A stretch of 64,000 nucleotides of DNA from Petroclostridium sp. X23 (GTDB taxonomy: Bacteria; Bacillota; Clostridia; SK-Y3), in NCBI RefSeq assembly GCF_030013905.1, contig NZ_CP124862.1, positions 4,715,051 to 4,779,050 of the forward strand, read 5' to 3'. Shown in pieces: positions 50,673-60,344 of this stretch (its first letter is position 1; every line of letters begins with the position of its first letter). Under the pieces are notes generated by a model, which was not told the DNA's origin, did no database searches, and saw only the letters and a program-made list of their open reading frames with translations. The translations under genes were made by a program, and so were the position numbers.

Positions 50673-51500
50673 ATGTATTATTTATATGATTATCATATGC
50701 ATTCCAATAATTCGCCGGATGGGCATCATTCCGTGATGGAAATGTGCCAGCGTGCGGTAGAAGCAGGGATGGAGGAAATCGCCATTACCGATCATTTTGA
50801 ACCTGTGAGCGGAGATAAAGAATTTAAATATTATAGTCCGCAGTTTTATTTCTTTGACGTGCTAAAAGCTCGGGCTGTTTTTGCAGACAGACTGAAAATT
50901 AAGCTGGCTGTTGAGTTGGGGCAGCCGCAGTTATACCCTGAGTATTCGATAAAATTAATTAACTCATATTCCTATGATTTTGTACTTGGCTCAGCACATA
51001 AGCTGCCAGGGGATATTGATATGGGTATGCTTGATTATAGAAATGTAGATGTCAGATATTACTGCAAGCAATATCTCAGGCAATTGAAACACCTTGCGGA
51101 ATGGAACCAATTTGATTGTATCGGTCATCTGGACCTTCCGAAGAGATATTCTGCCAATTATGGTGTGAAGATTTCATTAATGGATTATCAAGAAGATTTG
51201 GAAGAAGTCCTTGCAATTATTATTAAAAATAAAAAGGGAATTGAGATCAATACATCAGGATTACGCCAAAAAATGGGGCAATGTCTTCCATCACTTGACA
51301 TTTTAAAGTTATATAGAAAAATGGGTGGGCAAATCATCACCGTAGGATCTGATGCGCACTGTGCCGAGGATATAGGAAAAGGAATTAAGGAAGCTATTCA
51401 GATGGCTGAAGAAGCAGGATTTCGGTATATCACAACATATAATCAAAGGAAACCGGAATGGAAGAAAATCGGTCATAGAAAAATCGGATATGCTATTTGA
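50673..51500 (+). CDS. PHP-domain histidinol-phosphatase-like protein
   Basis: 275 residues. The PHP metal motifs are YDYHMHSNNSPDG, AITDHFEP, FVLGSAHKL and GSDAH near the end, and CIGHLDLP lies between. This is the HisK/HisJ layout, which removes phosphate from histidinol phosphate. No other histidine gene is nearby, so another phosphate ester is possible. Confidence 0.9.
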   Translation: MYYLYDYHMHSNNSPDGHHSVMEMCQRAVEAGMEEIAITDHFEPVSGDKEFKYYSPQFYFFDVLKARAVFADRLKIKLAVELGQPQLYPEYSIKLINSYSYDFVLGSAHKLPGDIDMGMLDYRNVDVRYYCKQYLRQLKHLAEWNQFDCIGHLDLPKRYSANYGVKISLMDYQEDLEEVLAIIIKNKKGIEINTSGLRQKMGQCLPSLDILKLYRKMGGQIITVGSDAHCAEDIGKGIKEAIQMAEEAGFRYITTYNQRKPEWKKIGHRKIGYAI

Positions 51501-51567
51501 TAAAATAGTAATTTTTTTATAGTATGTTGTGTATACAAAATACAGTAATTAATTACTGATATGTAAA

Positions 51568-52008
51568 TATTTATAAAACATTGAGGAATAAAAACTTATT
51601 CATAAATATCTGTAAAACTACTTTACACTAAAACAATCAAGTACTATCCCATCTTTGACAGTTAGAGAACATAAAAAGCTTGCAAACCCTTGGGGATAGG
51701 CATTTCTAAGATTATAGTGTTGATAAAAAATTGCGTACTTTTTTGTATGCCTTGTGAATAGTGCGTTTGCTACTATTTTTCATATCGACAGTAATGATGT
51801 GAAATTCAACAGTATTTTAGAAAAATCACTTAAAAGTACGCACTTTTGAATAAGAAAATTTGACACGTAAATCTGCTTATTGCAAGGCTTTACAGGCTAT
51901 CTGAAATGTTGCAACTGTCAAAGACCCGTATTTATAAAACATTGAGGAATAAAAACTTATTCATAAATATCTGTAAAACTACTTTACACTAAAACAATCA
52001 AGTACTAT
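51568..52008 (+). repeat. 80-bp exact direct repeat (two copies)
   Basis: Positions 51568-51647 and 51929-52008 are identical over 80 bp and 361 bp apart. Both copies contain ACATTGAGGAATAAAAACTT and end at CAAGTACTAT. They enclose the inverted-repeat-ended element at 51653-51923. Confidence 0.9.
51653..51923. mobile_element. 271-bp element with exact 11-bp inverted ends
   Basis: It starts CTTTGACAGTT and ends AACTGTCAAAG. It has no open frame of useful length, so it is a non-autonomous element or a deleted insertion sequence. The 80-bp repeats on both sides are far too long for a normal target duplication. Confidence 0.6.
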
Positions 52009-52220
52009 AATAAGTATGGGGTAATATATACCGTAATTCAAGATGCAGTAATCAATTTTATAAGGTTTAACTGATAATCTTTTGGGTATATAATGAATAC
52101 ACCTATGTGTATACAATATACAAAAGATATGTAGTTAAAGAGTAATGTGGCAGCAATATTATTGCTGATTTGGAAGTTTTAATTACATATCAAATTACTA
52201 ATTACTTGGGGGGTATTTAA

Positions 52221-55200
52221 ATGGCAAAGAAAATGATGACTATGGATGGGAATACTGCTGCCGGATATGTAGCGTATGCTTTTACTGAGGTTGCAGGTAT
52301 TTACCCAATCACACCTTCATCACCAATGGCAGAACATGTTGATGAATGGTCAGCAAATGGCAGAAAAAATATTTTCGGCCAAGAGGTCAAGGTAGCTGAG
52401 CTGCAATCAGAAGCCGGAGCGGCAGGTACAGTTCACGGTTCATTGGCAGCAGGAGCACTTACTACTACTTTTACTGCATCACAGGGATTGTTGCTAATGA
52501 TTCCTAACATGTACAAAATCGCAGGTGAATTACTACCAGGCGTACTGCATGTCAGTGCCCGTGCGGTAGCAAGTCACGCGCTGTCTATATTTGGAGACCA
52601 TTCCGATGTCATGGCATGCAGACAAACAGGTTTTGCGCTTCTTGCAGCTACTAATGTTCAGGAAGTAATGGATTTGGCAGGAGTCGCGCACTTAAGTGCG
52701 ATTAAAGGAAGGGTACCATTTTTACATTTCTTTGATGGCTTCAGAACTTCTCATGAAATACAGAAGATTGAAGCAATTGATTATGAGGATTTCGCTAAAT
52801 TAGTGGATATGGATGCGGTAAAAGCGTTCAGAAAAAATGCGTTAAATCCTGAACATCCTGTGTTAAGAGGAACAGCACAAAATCCTGATGTATTCTTCCA
52901 AGCACGTGAAGCATGTAACAAATTTTATAATGAGCTTCCGGAAGTTGTAGAAGGATATATGAAAGAAATCAGCAAGATTACAGGAAGAGATTATCAATTA
53001 TTTAATTACTATGGTGCGCCTGACGCGGATAGAATTATTGTTGCGATGGGTTCCGTATGTGATACGATTGAGGAAACGATCGATTATTTGATGGCAAAAG
53101 GAGAAAAGATAGGTCTTGTAAAGGTTCGTTTATACAGACCGTTCTCTATTGAACATTTATTTAAAGCAATTCCGGATACCGTGAAAAAGATCGCTGTTTT
53201 AGATAGAACAAAAGAACCGGGTGCAATCGGAGAACCGTTATATCAAGATATATGCACTGCATACTTTGACAAAGCAAGCAGACCTGTTATCGTAGCAGGG
53301 CGCTATGGCTTAGGTTCAAAAGATACTACGCCTACTCAAATCGCAGCAGTTTATGACAACCTGAAGAAAGAGGAGCCTAAGAACCACTTCACCATCGGAA
53401 TTGTTGACGATGTAACCAATCTGTCTCTGCCTTTGGGAGAAGCGATTGATACTGCGGCAGAAGGAACAGTAAGCTGCAAATTCTGGGGACTAGGTTCCGA
53501 CGGTACTGTTGGAGCAAACAAAAACTCCATTAAGATTATCGGTGACCATACAGATATGTATGCACAGGCATATTTCTCTTATGATTCAAAGAAATCCGGA
53601 GGTATCACTGTATCTCACTTAAGATTCGGTAAGAAGCCTATTAAATCAACTTATCTTGTAAGCAAGGCGGATTTTGTAGCATGTCATAATCCTTCCTATG
53701 TAGACAAGTACGATATGGTTTCCGACCTAAAAGATGGGGGAACTTTCCTGTTAAACTGCGGATGGTCTGTAGATGAATTAACAGAAAAACTTCCGGCAGA
53801 AATGAAGAAATATATTGCTCAGCATAATATCAGCCTTTATACCATTGATGGAGTTACTGTTGCAAAAGAAATCGGCTTAGGCAACAGAATCAACATGGTA
53901 ATGCAGGCTGCGTTCTTCAAGCTGGCTAAAATTATTCCGCTTGATGATGCTGTACGTTACATGAAAGACGCGATCGTGAAGTCCTATGGTAAAAAAGGCG
54001 ATAAGATCATTCAAATGAATTACGCTGCTGTAGATCAAGGTATCGAACTTGTTAAGAAGATAGAAGTACCTGCATCTTGGGCTGATTCAGTAGACGAAGC
54101 TGCTGCTACAAAAGAAGTTCCTGCTTTCATCAGAGACATTATGGAACCGATGAACAACCAGCAGGGAGATAAGCTTCCGGTCAGTGCTTTTGTTGGAAGA
54201 GAAGATGGAACATTCCCACAGGGTACTTCCAAATATGAAAAAAGAGGAATTGCTGTTGACGTTCCTGAATGGGATATGGACAAATGTATTCAGTGTAACC
54301 AGTGTTCATACGTGTGTCCGCATGCAGCAATACGTCCGTTCTTAGTAGATGCTGACGAAGCAGCAAAAGCTCCGGAAACATTCACAGCTAAGAAGGCAAC
54401 CGGAAGAGGAATGGAAAACTATACCTTCAGAATGCAGGTATCACCGCTTGATTGTGCAGGCTGCGGAAACTGTGCAGAAGTGTGTCCGGCTAAAGAAAAA
54501 GCGTTGGTGATGAAGCCGATCGAAACGCAAACTGTAGAAATAGAAAACTGGGAGTATGCTATGCAGCTTTCCGTTAAGGAAAACCCGATGAATCCTGAAA
54601 CAGTAAAAGGCAGCCAGTTTGAAGAGCCATTACTCGAGTTCTCAGGAGCATGCGCAGGCTGCGGAGAAACCCCATATGCAAAACTTGTTACTCAGTTATA
54701 TGGAGACCGCATGATGATTGCTAATGCAACAGGATGTTCATCCATCTGGGGCGGAAGTGCACCTGCAACACCATATACCTTAAATAAAGACGGTCATGGA
54801 CCGGCATGGGCAAATTCATTGTTCGAAGACAATGCAGAGTACGGCTATGGTATGTTCTTAGGCGTAAAACAAATCAGAAGCAGACTTGCTGATCTTTGTA
54901 ATGAAGCAATGGGATTAGATATTTCCGATGCATTAAAAGGATTACTTTCTGCATGGGTTGAAAACATGAATAATGGAAATGGCTCAAAGAAAGCTTCTAA
55001 AGAGCTGATTGCTGCTTTAATCGCTTATGACGGCAGCAATGCGGATGCGAAGAAGATCTTTGATGAAATCATAGAAAAGAAAGAGTTCCTCGTGAAGAAA
55101 TCACAATGGATCGTCGGTGGAGACGGCTGGGCTTACGATATCGGCTTCGGCGGCTTGGACCATGTATTGGCTTCCGGTGAAGACGTGAACGTGCTTGTAT

Positions 55201-55748
55201 TTGATACTGAAGTATATTCCAATACAGGAGGACAATCCTCTAAAGCAACACCAACCGGTGCAATTGCGCAATTCGCTGCATCCGGTAAGGTTGTGAAAAA
55301 GAAAGATCTCGGTATGATTGCTATGTCTTATGGTTATGTCTATGTTGCACAGGTTGCAATGGGATCAAATCAGAGTCAGGTATTAAAAGCAATCACGGAA
55401 GCAGAAAGCTATCCGGGACCATCGCTCATTATCGCTTACGCACCATGTATCAACCATGGTCTGAAGGTAGGTATGGGTTGTACACAGCTTGAAGAAAAGA
55501 AAGCTGTTGAAGCAGGGTACTGGCATCTGTACAGATACAATCCTGTATTGAAAGAAGAAGGGAAGAATCCGTTCATCCTTGATTCAAAAGAACCAACTGC
55601 TTCATTCAGAGATTTCTTAATGGGAGAAGTTCGTTATTCTTCACTTACCAGAACCTTCCCTGAAAAAGCAGAAGAACTATTCGCGCTGGCTGAGAAGCAT
55701 GCGAAGGAAAGATACCAAAGTTATGCAAGACTTGCAGCTGCTGAATAA
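52221..55748 (+). CDS. nifJ: Pyruvate:ferredoxin (flavodoxin) oxidoreductase
   Basis: 1175 residues in a single chain, the normal size. Domain order is as in the known enzyme: an N-terminal pyruvate-binding part (YPITPSSPMAEHVDEW), a 2-oxoacid middle domain, two 4Fe-4S sites (CIQCNQCSYVCPHA and CAGCGNCAEVCPA, about residues 693-755), the proximal cluster CAGCGETPY and the thiamine diphosphate site GGDGWAYDIGFGGLDHVLASG shortened here to its core DGWAYDIGFGG. It converts pyruvate and CoA to acetyl-CoA, carbon dioxide and reduced ferredoxin, a central step of anaerobic metabolism. Confidence 0.98.
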   Translation: MAKKMMTMDGNTAAGYVAYAFTEVAGIYPITPSSPMAEHVDEWSANGRKNIFGQEVKVAELQSEAGAAGTVHGSLAAGALTTTFTASQGLLLMIPNMYKIAGELLPGVLHVSARAVASHALSIFGDHSDVMACRQTGFALLAATNVQEVMDLAGVAHLSAIKGRVPFLHFFDGFRTSHEIQKIEAIDYEDFAKLVDMDAVKAFRKNALNPEHPVLRGTAQNPDVFFQAREACNKFYNELPEVVEGYMKEISKITGRDYQLFNYYGAPDADRIIVAMGSVCDTIEETIDYLMAKGEKIGLVKVRLYRPFSIEHLFKAIPDTVKKIAVLDRTKEPGAIGEPLYQDICTAYFDKASRPVIVAGRYGLGSKDTTPTQIAAVYDNLKKEEPKNHFTIGIVDDVTNLSLPLGEAIDTAAEGTVSCKFWGLGSDGTVGANKNSIKIIGDHTDMYAQAYFSYDSKKSGGITVSHLRFGKKPIKSTYLVSKADFVACHNPSYVDKYDMVSDLKDGGTFLLNCGWSVDELTEKLPAEMKKYIAQHNISLYTIDGVTVAKEIGLGNRINMVMQAAFFKLAKIIPLDDAVRYMKDAIVKSYGKKGDKIIQMNYAAVDQGIELVKKIEVPASWADSVDEAAATKEVPAFIRDIMEPMNNQQGDKLPVSAFVGREDGTFPQGTSKYEKRGIAVDVPEWDMDKCIQCNQCSYVCPHAAIRPFLVDADEAAKAPETFTAKKATGRGMENYTFRMQVSPLDCAGCGNCAEVCPAKEKALVMKPIETQTVEIENWEYAMQLSVKENPMNPETVKGSQFEEPLLEFSGACAGCGETPYAKLVTQLYGDRMMIANATGCSSIWGGSAPATPYTLNKDGHGPAWANSLFEDNAEYGYGMFLGVKQIRSRLADLCNEAMGLDISDALKGLLSAWVENMNNGNGSKKASKELIAALIAYDGSNADAKKIFDEIIEKKEFLVKKSQWIVGGDGWAYDIGFGGLDHVLASGEDVNVLVFDTEVYSNTGGQSSKATPTGAIAQFAASGKVVKKKDLGMIAMSYGYVYVAQVAMGSNQSQVLKAITEAESYPGPSLIIAYAPCINHGLKVGMGCTQLEEKKAVEAGYWHLYRYNPVLKEEGKNPFILDSKEPTASFRDFLMGEVRYSSLTRTFPEKAEELFALAEKHAKERYQSYARLAAAE

Positions 55749-55764
55749 ATAAATTAGAATCATT

Positions 55765-55799
55765 AAAAAGACGGCTCACCATGGTGAGCCGTCTTTTTT
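55765..55799. terminator. Bidirectional terminator after nifJ
   Basis: AAAAAGACGGCTCACC pairs perfectly with GGTGAGCCGTCTTTTT around AT. It lies between nifJ and the opposite-strand Pro/Gly-rich gene. Confidence 0.92.
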
Positions 55800-55816
55800 C
55801 AGGTATATCTATGCTC

Positions 55817-56236
55817 TTAGTAACATACAAAGGTATCAATATTTCTTAAGTCTGTTCCGAAGTAGACCCATCTAAACCCAGTCCACCTGTATCCTGCAAT
55901 AGAGTTTGGTCCGACAAACACCAGCCATACCCAGAATTGCTGACCGTTTACCAGCCAAATGTAGACGAATTGGTATAAACATTGCCGTATTGCTCCCGGA
56001 TCAACAAAGAATAAGCCGGGCTGACCGGGCTGTCCGACACCGGTTGGTCTGCGAGGTACTGTTGATGGCGGTGGTGTCGTTGGAGCACCGGCGCCGGGAC
56101 CAGGCTGTCCAGGTGGGAATCCGGGAGGGAAAGATGGACCGAAGGGGCTGCCGGGACCATCAGGTCTGCCGGGTCCGAAGCCTCTTCCTCCCTCACCAAA
56201 AGGAAACGGTGGTTGATTAATATAATAATTATTCAT
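55817..56236 (-). CDS. Pro/Gly-rich surface-type protein
   Basis: 139 residues. The first 75 are rich in Pro, Gly and Arg. The second half has a Trp/Tyr/Phe-rich domain (QFVYIWLVNGQQFWVWLVFV, then YRWTGFRWVYFGTDLRNID) that ends in a final Cys-Tyr. I recall similar small proteins in many Clostridia, often without a useful name. The layout suggests a surface or spore-coat component, but there is no signal peptide and this remains inference. Start is preceded by GGGGG. Confidence 0.7.
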   Translation of the reverse strand: MNNYYINQPPFPFGEGGRGFGPGRPDGPGSPFGPSFPPGFPPGQPGPGAGAPTTPPPSTVPRRPTGVGQPGQPGLFFVDPGAIRQCLYQFVYIWLVNGQQFWVWLVFVGPNSIAGYRWTGFRWVYFGTDLRNIDTFVCY

Positions 56237-56820
56237 AATACTACCCCCAAAAAGTATTTATAATATATTATATGACTTAATGCTGGTAGAGGTTACATAA
56301 TCTTATATGATGTTTCAAGTACTTACACTAAGGAGGGGCTGACAACCAATGTTTCTGATATGGTAATAAGGTTCGTACTGCTTAGGCCTAAGACAAAATC
56401 ATTACGATAATATTTAAAAATGGTTTTTTAAAAGATAAGGAGACACTTTTTTGGTCAAACAATATGTATTACAGATGTAACTATAACGTTAGCATGTTAT
56501 TAAATTTATACACAAAATTACTAAGGTTTTTGTTTGTTGACATATAGTCATATGTATAATATAATTTAAATAATCAATAATTTGTATTACAACTACATAG
56601 CCGGAAAACTAATAATAGTATAAATAAAGAATGATCCAATGCATTTTACGTTAATGGTTTTTGTGGTTATACGCTGATCTTTTGTGCCGGGAATAATAAT
56701 CTGGCTACTGTTACTACATATCTGATCAAAACCTGTATATTTAAATAGTAATCTTTATCGATGAAGAATTATTGTACACTGTAATAAATCATAAAAAATT
56801 AAAGCAAGGGAGTAAAAAAG
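56237..56820 (+). other. Upstream region of the transaldolase gene
   Basis: About 580 AT-rich bases. It contains the sigma-A promoter at 56537-56565 and about 255 bp of leader before the start codon. An AAGGAGGGG at 56331-56339 has no long frame behind it. No other feature was identified. Confidence 0.6.
56537..56565 (+). promoter_or_regulatory. Sigma-A promoter of the transaldolase gene
   Basis: TTGACA at 56537 and TATAAT at 56560, 17 bp apart, both perfect. The spacer holds ACATA-N6-TATGT, a possible operator. Confidence 0.75.
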
Positions 56821-57897
56821 ATGAGCAATCAATATAAGAGTGCTTTACATGAGATGGCAAGTACGACACCGACAGATTTTTGGAATGATTCGTGTTCAAT
56901 ATCCGAGTTAGAGTATGCAATGGAATACGGTGGAGTTGGAGCGACAACCAACCCGGTGATTGTAGGAGAAGTCCTTAAGAAAGAAATGCACCTGTATAAA
57001 GACAGGATTAAAGAGCTTATTCAAGAGATGCCTGAAGCAACAGAGGACGATATTGCGTGGAAATTGAATGAAGAAATGGCGGTAGCAGGTGCAAAGGTAC
57101 TTTATCCAATTTATGAAAAAACAAAAGGCCAAAAAGGACGTATTTCTATACAAACCAATACAAAATATTATAAGGATCCTAAGCTGCTGATTGAACAGGC
57201 GCTGCATTTTGGAACCCTGGCGCCTAATATCCAGATAAAAATGCCAACTACAAAAGCGGGTATTGAGGCATTTGAAGAGGCTACATACCAGGGTATCAGT
57301 ATTAATGCAACGGTTAGCTTTACTGTTCCCCAAGCTTTAGCAGTTGCGGAAGCTGTTGAAAGAGGATTAAAGAGACGTGAAGCCGAAGGAAAAGACACAT
57401 CATGGATGCATCCGGTATGTACTATCATGGTAGGCAGACTGGATGACTGGTTAAAAGCGATTGCAGAGAGAGATGACGTGATCGTTGACCCGGTATGTCT
57501 GGAATGGGCCGGTGTGGCAGTAATGAAAAACGCCTACAAAATCTACAAGGAAAAAGGCTATAGAACACAGTTATTGGCAGCAGCCTACAGAAACCATCTC
57601 CAGTGGTCTGAGTTTATCGGTGCGGATATGGCGCTCACCATAACCAATAAGTGGATTAAAAGATTCAATCATTCGGATATTACGACAGAGCCCCGTATTG
57701 ATAAGCCTGTAGATCCGAAGATTATAGAACAGCTTGCAAAACATTTTCCGGATTTCAATAAGGCATATCAGCCTGACGGCATGCCTGTTGAACAGTTTGA
57801 AACCTATGGTGCAACTTCGAGAACATTGCTTCAGTTCCTAGCGGGATATGACGATTTGATTCGTATGATTCGTGATATGATGATTACAGTAAAATAG
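56821..57897 (+). CDS. Transaldolase-family protein
   Basis: 358 residues, a TIM-barrel of the transaldolase family. The conserved Schiff-base lysine lies in APNIQIKMPTTKAG, and the N-terminal GGVGATTNPVIVGE and middle GISINATVSFTVPQALAVAE are typical. It differs from housekeeping transaldolases in length and in the long C-terminal part. Together with the symporter, the FCD regulator and the zinc dehydrogenase downstream, it suggests breakdown of a ketose derivative; sulfosugar transaldolases belong to the same broad family. No direct evidence for the substrate. Confidence 0.85.
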   Translation: MSNQYKSALHEMASTTPTDFWNDSCSISELEYAMEYGGVGATTNPVIVGEVLKKEMHLYKDRIKELIQEMPEATEDDIAWKLNEEMAVAGAKVLYPIYEKTKGQKGRISIQTNTKYYKDPKLLIEQALHFGTLAPNIQIKMPTTKAGIEAFEEATYQGISINATVSFTVPQALAVAEAVERGLKRREAEGKDTSWMHPVCTIMVGRLDDWLKAIAERDDVIVDPVCLEWAGVAVMKNAYKIYKEKGYRTQLLAAAYRNHLQWSEFIGADMALTITNKWIKRFNHSDITTEPRIDKPVDPKIIEQLAKHFPDFNKAYQPDGMPVEQFETYGATSRTLLQFLAGYDDLIRMIRDMMITVK

Positions 57898-57939
57898 AGG
57901 AAGTAAAACAAATTGGATTCTTTCAATAAAAGATATTCA

Positions 57940-57977
57940 GGTTGCTGGTAAACGTAACTACCTAGCAGCCTTTTTTT
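57940..57977 (+). terminator. Terminator after the transaldolase gene
   Basis: GGTTGCTGGTA pairs with TACCTAGCAGCC around a short loop, followed by TTTTTTT. Confidence 0.82.
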
Positions 57978-58113
57978 ATATCCCGGTATGGACTTTGGAA
58001 GGTTTTTATGATAATATTAATCGCATAGTAGCATGGTAGATCATATGATATTGTAGAATGATAATATTTGTAGAATGGTAGTATGGAAGGGGATTCCTAT
58101 AGATTTGTGATAC

Positions 58114-58163
58114 AAACCCTTCTAACTCTGGAATAGTTTCCAGGGTTTATTTGGGTTTTTTTA
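58114..58163 (+). terminator. Second terminator-like hairpin
   Basis: CTGGAA and TTCCAG form the inner stem and AAACCC with GGGTTT the outer; TTTTTTTATTTTT follows after TTTGGG. Confidence 0.55.
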
Positions 58164-58311
58164 TTTTTGTTTTATTTTATTAAATATATTAACTTTTCAA
58201 ATGCTTTTTTGAAATTTTGTTCTCAGATGTTCGCGGGGTACGAGTCTGTGTGAATGATATGGATGATTGTATTTTGGTATGGGGTGTATATTGGAGAAAG
58301 GGGGGCTTTTA

Positions 58312-58491
58312 GTGCTGGGTATAAATGATTTTGGAATTTTATCAGCTTATTTACTGTGTATCATCAGTGCCATTGTTTGTTTAACATATGGTATATATAA
58401 TTGGAACAAGGGGCAGGAAGATGAACCCATTGAGATCCTTGAGGAGCTTAAGTGGGAGAAAACTGAACATGAAATAGAAGAAGCATTATAG
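58312..58491 (+). CDS. Symporter small accessory protein
   Basis: 59 residues from the GTG at 58312, 6 bp behind AAAGGGGGG; upstream in-frame codons lie inside or before this site. One membrane helix (GILSAYLLCIISAIVCLTYG) is followed by a charged tail. Small one-helix proteins of this kind precede sodium:solute symporters in many bacteria, and the symporter gene follows 120 bp later. It probably stabilises or regulates the transporter. Confidence 0.75.
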   Translation: MLGINDFGILSAYLLCIISAIVCLTYGIYNWNKGQEDEPIEILEELKWEKTEHEIEEAL

Positions 58492-58614
58492 TAGAAAAAT
58501 ATAATGCCCATATATCGTAGGAAGTTAGTGGTTTGGGGTAGGAGAATAGTCAAATACCCGGGAAATAGCTTACTTCTTTTCAAAGAGTTATCAAATTTTT
58601 TGAGGAGGTAAACT

Positions 58615-60279
58615 ATGTCTATCGTTATTATTACAACTCTTATTTATCTTGTTGTTGTGGCATTTCTTGGTTTTCTAGGATACAAGCATACAAAAGATTC
58701 TAATGATTACATGATCGGCGGAAGAAAGATTCATCCTATGGTTATGGCACTGTCATATGGGGCGACTTTTATCAGTACTTCAGCTATTGTCGGATTTGGT
58801 GGCGCTGCAGGAGTATTCGGTATGGGGCTGTTATGGCTTACTTTTCTTAATATTTTTGTAGGAATTTTTGTTGCGTTTGCGCTTCTTGGAAAGAGAACCA
58901 GGAAGATGGGCCATAATCTAAACGCCCATACGTTCCCGGAATTATTAGCCATCAGATTTCAGTCGAAATTTATTCAAAAATTTGCAGGAGCAATTATTTT
59001 CTTATTTATGCCTTTATATGCGGCAGCAGTAATGATAGGTGCGACCCATTTCCTGGCAACGGCTTTTGGTATTGATTATAATACAGCGCTGTTCTTCTTT
59101 GCAGTAATCGTTGCGATATATGTCTCGATGGGCGGTATGAAAGGTGTGATGTATTCCGACGCTTTTCAGGCATCCATTATGTTTATCGGTATGATTATAC
59201 TTTTAGGGTTCACGTATAAGAATTTGGGTGGGGTTACACAAGCGCATATCCGTTTGGGAGAAATGCTTAATAATGCGGAAGTTCAAAAATCTGTGGGCGG
59301 CATGGTAAAGGCTGGCTTTCAAGGGTGGAGTGCTATGCCGAAATGGGGTTCTCCAAATTGGTGGACATTAGTATCTACCATTGTTATGGGTGTCGGAATT
59401 GGCGTGCTGGCCCAACCACAGCTTGCAGTTAGATTTATGACGGTAAAGAGCAATCGGGAATTGAATCGTGCGGTTCCTATCGGAGGGATTTTTATTCTAA
59501 TGATGACAGGTGTAGCGTTTATCGTTGGTGCTTTATCGAATGTATATTTTTTCAATGATCCGAATATTGGAAAGATCGCATTATTAGCCAGTGGGAATCC
59601 TCCAAATCCGGATAATATTATCCCATTGTTTATAAAGACCTATTTACCGGAATGGTTTGGCTCCATATTTTTAATTACCATGCTGGCTGCCGGGATGTCC
59701 ACATTAAGTTCACAGTTCCATGCCATGGGTACGGCCATAGGAAGGGACTTGTTTTATAAACAAAATGATGAGAGCAATAAAAGTGTATGGATTGCAAAAA
59801 TAGGTGTATTGTTTTCAATCTTGGTTACCACTTTCCTTGCATATTTTCTGCCGGTTTATTTACAAGGAGAGGGTAAATTGATTATTGCTTCGGGTACGGC
59901 ATTATTCTTCGGACTATGTGCGGCATCATTTCTGCCTGTTTACATTGGTGCTTTATATTTTAGGAATATGCCGAAAATTGCTGCGATTTCAGGTATTGTT
60001 TCCGGTTTTGTTTCCAGTATTTTTTGGATGTTGTTCGTACATGAAGCTGAATCAAAGAAGCTGCTGCTTTGTAAACTTATATTCGGAGTCGACACTATTG
60101 CGCAAGGAACTATCTGGAGATTGGTAGATCCGATTTTTATCGCGCTGCCTATTTCCATTATTGTTACTATCGGTATGAGCTTGTTGTATAAATGTGATAT
60201 TCCGGAAGAGCATTTGAAATCTTGCTATCAAGGAATTGAAAAGGAAGCCTATGATAAAAAATTAGTAGCAGAAGGGTAA
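58615..60279 (+). CDS. Sodium:solute symporter (SSS family)
   Basis: 554 residues with about 13-14 membrane helices. Family signs are NDYMIGGRKIHPMVMALSYG at the start, the mid-protein GGMKGVMYSDAFQASIMF and MLAAGMSTLSSQFHAMGTAI, which includes the sodium-binding Ser residues. It takes up a small organic solute with sodium. Members transport sugars, cyclitols, organic acids or amino acids, so the substrate is open. Its ATG follows GAGGAGG. A strong terminator lies right after the stop. Confidence 0.92.
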   Translation: MSIVIITTLIYLVVVAFLGFLGYKHTKDSNDYMIGGRKIHPMVMALSYGATFISTSAIVGFGGAAGVFGMGLLWLTFLNIFVGIFVAFALLGKRTRKMGHNLNAHTFPELLAIRFQSKFIQKFAGAIIFLFMPLYAAAVMIGATHFLATAFGIDYNTALFFFAVIVAIYVSMGGMKGVMYSDAFQASIMFIGMIILLGFTYKNLGGVTQAHIRLGEMLNNAEVQKSVGGMVKAGFQGWSAMPKWGSPNWWTLVSTIVMGVGIGVLAQPQLAVRFMTVKSNRELNRAVPIGGIFILMMTGVAFIVGALSNVYFFNDPNIGKIALLASGNPPNPDNIIPLFIKTYLPEWFGSIFLITMLAAGMSTLSSQFHAMGTAIGRDLFYKQNDESNKSVWIAKIGVLFSILVTTFLAYFLPVYLQGEGKLIIASGTALFFGLCAASFLPVYIGALYFRNMPKIAAISGIVSGFVSSIFWMLFVHEAESKKLLLCKLIFGVDTIAQGTIWRLVDPIFIALPISIIVTIGMSLLYKCDIPEEHLKSCYQGIEKEAYDKKLVAEG

Positions 60280-60283
60280 GATG

Positions 60284-60330
60284 GAAATAGAAAAGAAGCA
60301 AAGAATGTTCTTTGCTTCTTTTCTATTTCG
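60284..60330. terminator. Strong terminator after the symporter gene
   Basis: GAAATAGAAAAGAAGCAAAG pairs with CTTTGCTTCTTTTCTATTTC, nearly perfect. Confidence 0.85.
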
Positions 60331-60344
60331 TGGAAAACTCAGTT

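Larger units (their letters stand above)
51501..52220 (+). other. Long upstream region of nifJ
   Basis: About 720 bp without a gene. It holds the 80-bp exact direct repeats and the 271-bp element between them, two GTGTATACA motifs (about 51529 and 52110), and a short hairpin CAGCAATATTATTGCTG near 52150. The nifJ promoter must lie here but I cannot choose one with confidence. Confidence 0.6.
57898..58311 (+). other. Intergenic region with two terminators
   Basis: About 410 bp. It contains the terminators at 57940-57977 and 58114-58163 and no gene. The stretch TAGAATGATAATATTTGTAGAATGGTAGTATGG (58055-58087) has short internal repeats. Confidence 0.6.

Noticed and set aside
51568..52008. Direct repeats considered as a CRISPR array
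   Set aside because: There are only two copies, the repeats are 80 bp long, and the space between them is an element with inverted ends; no cas genes are near.
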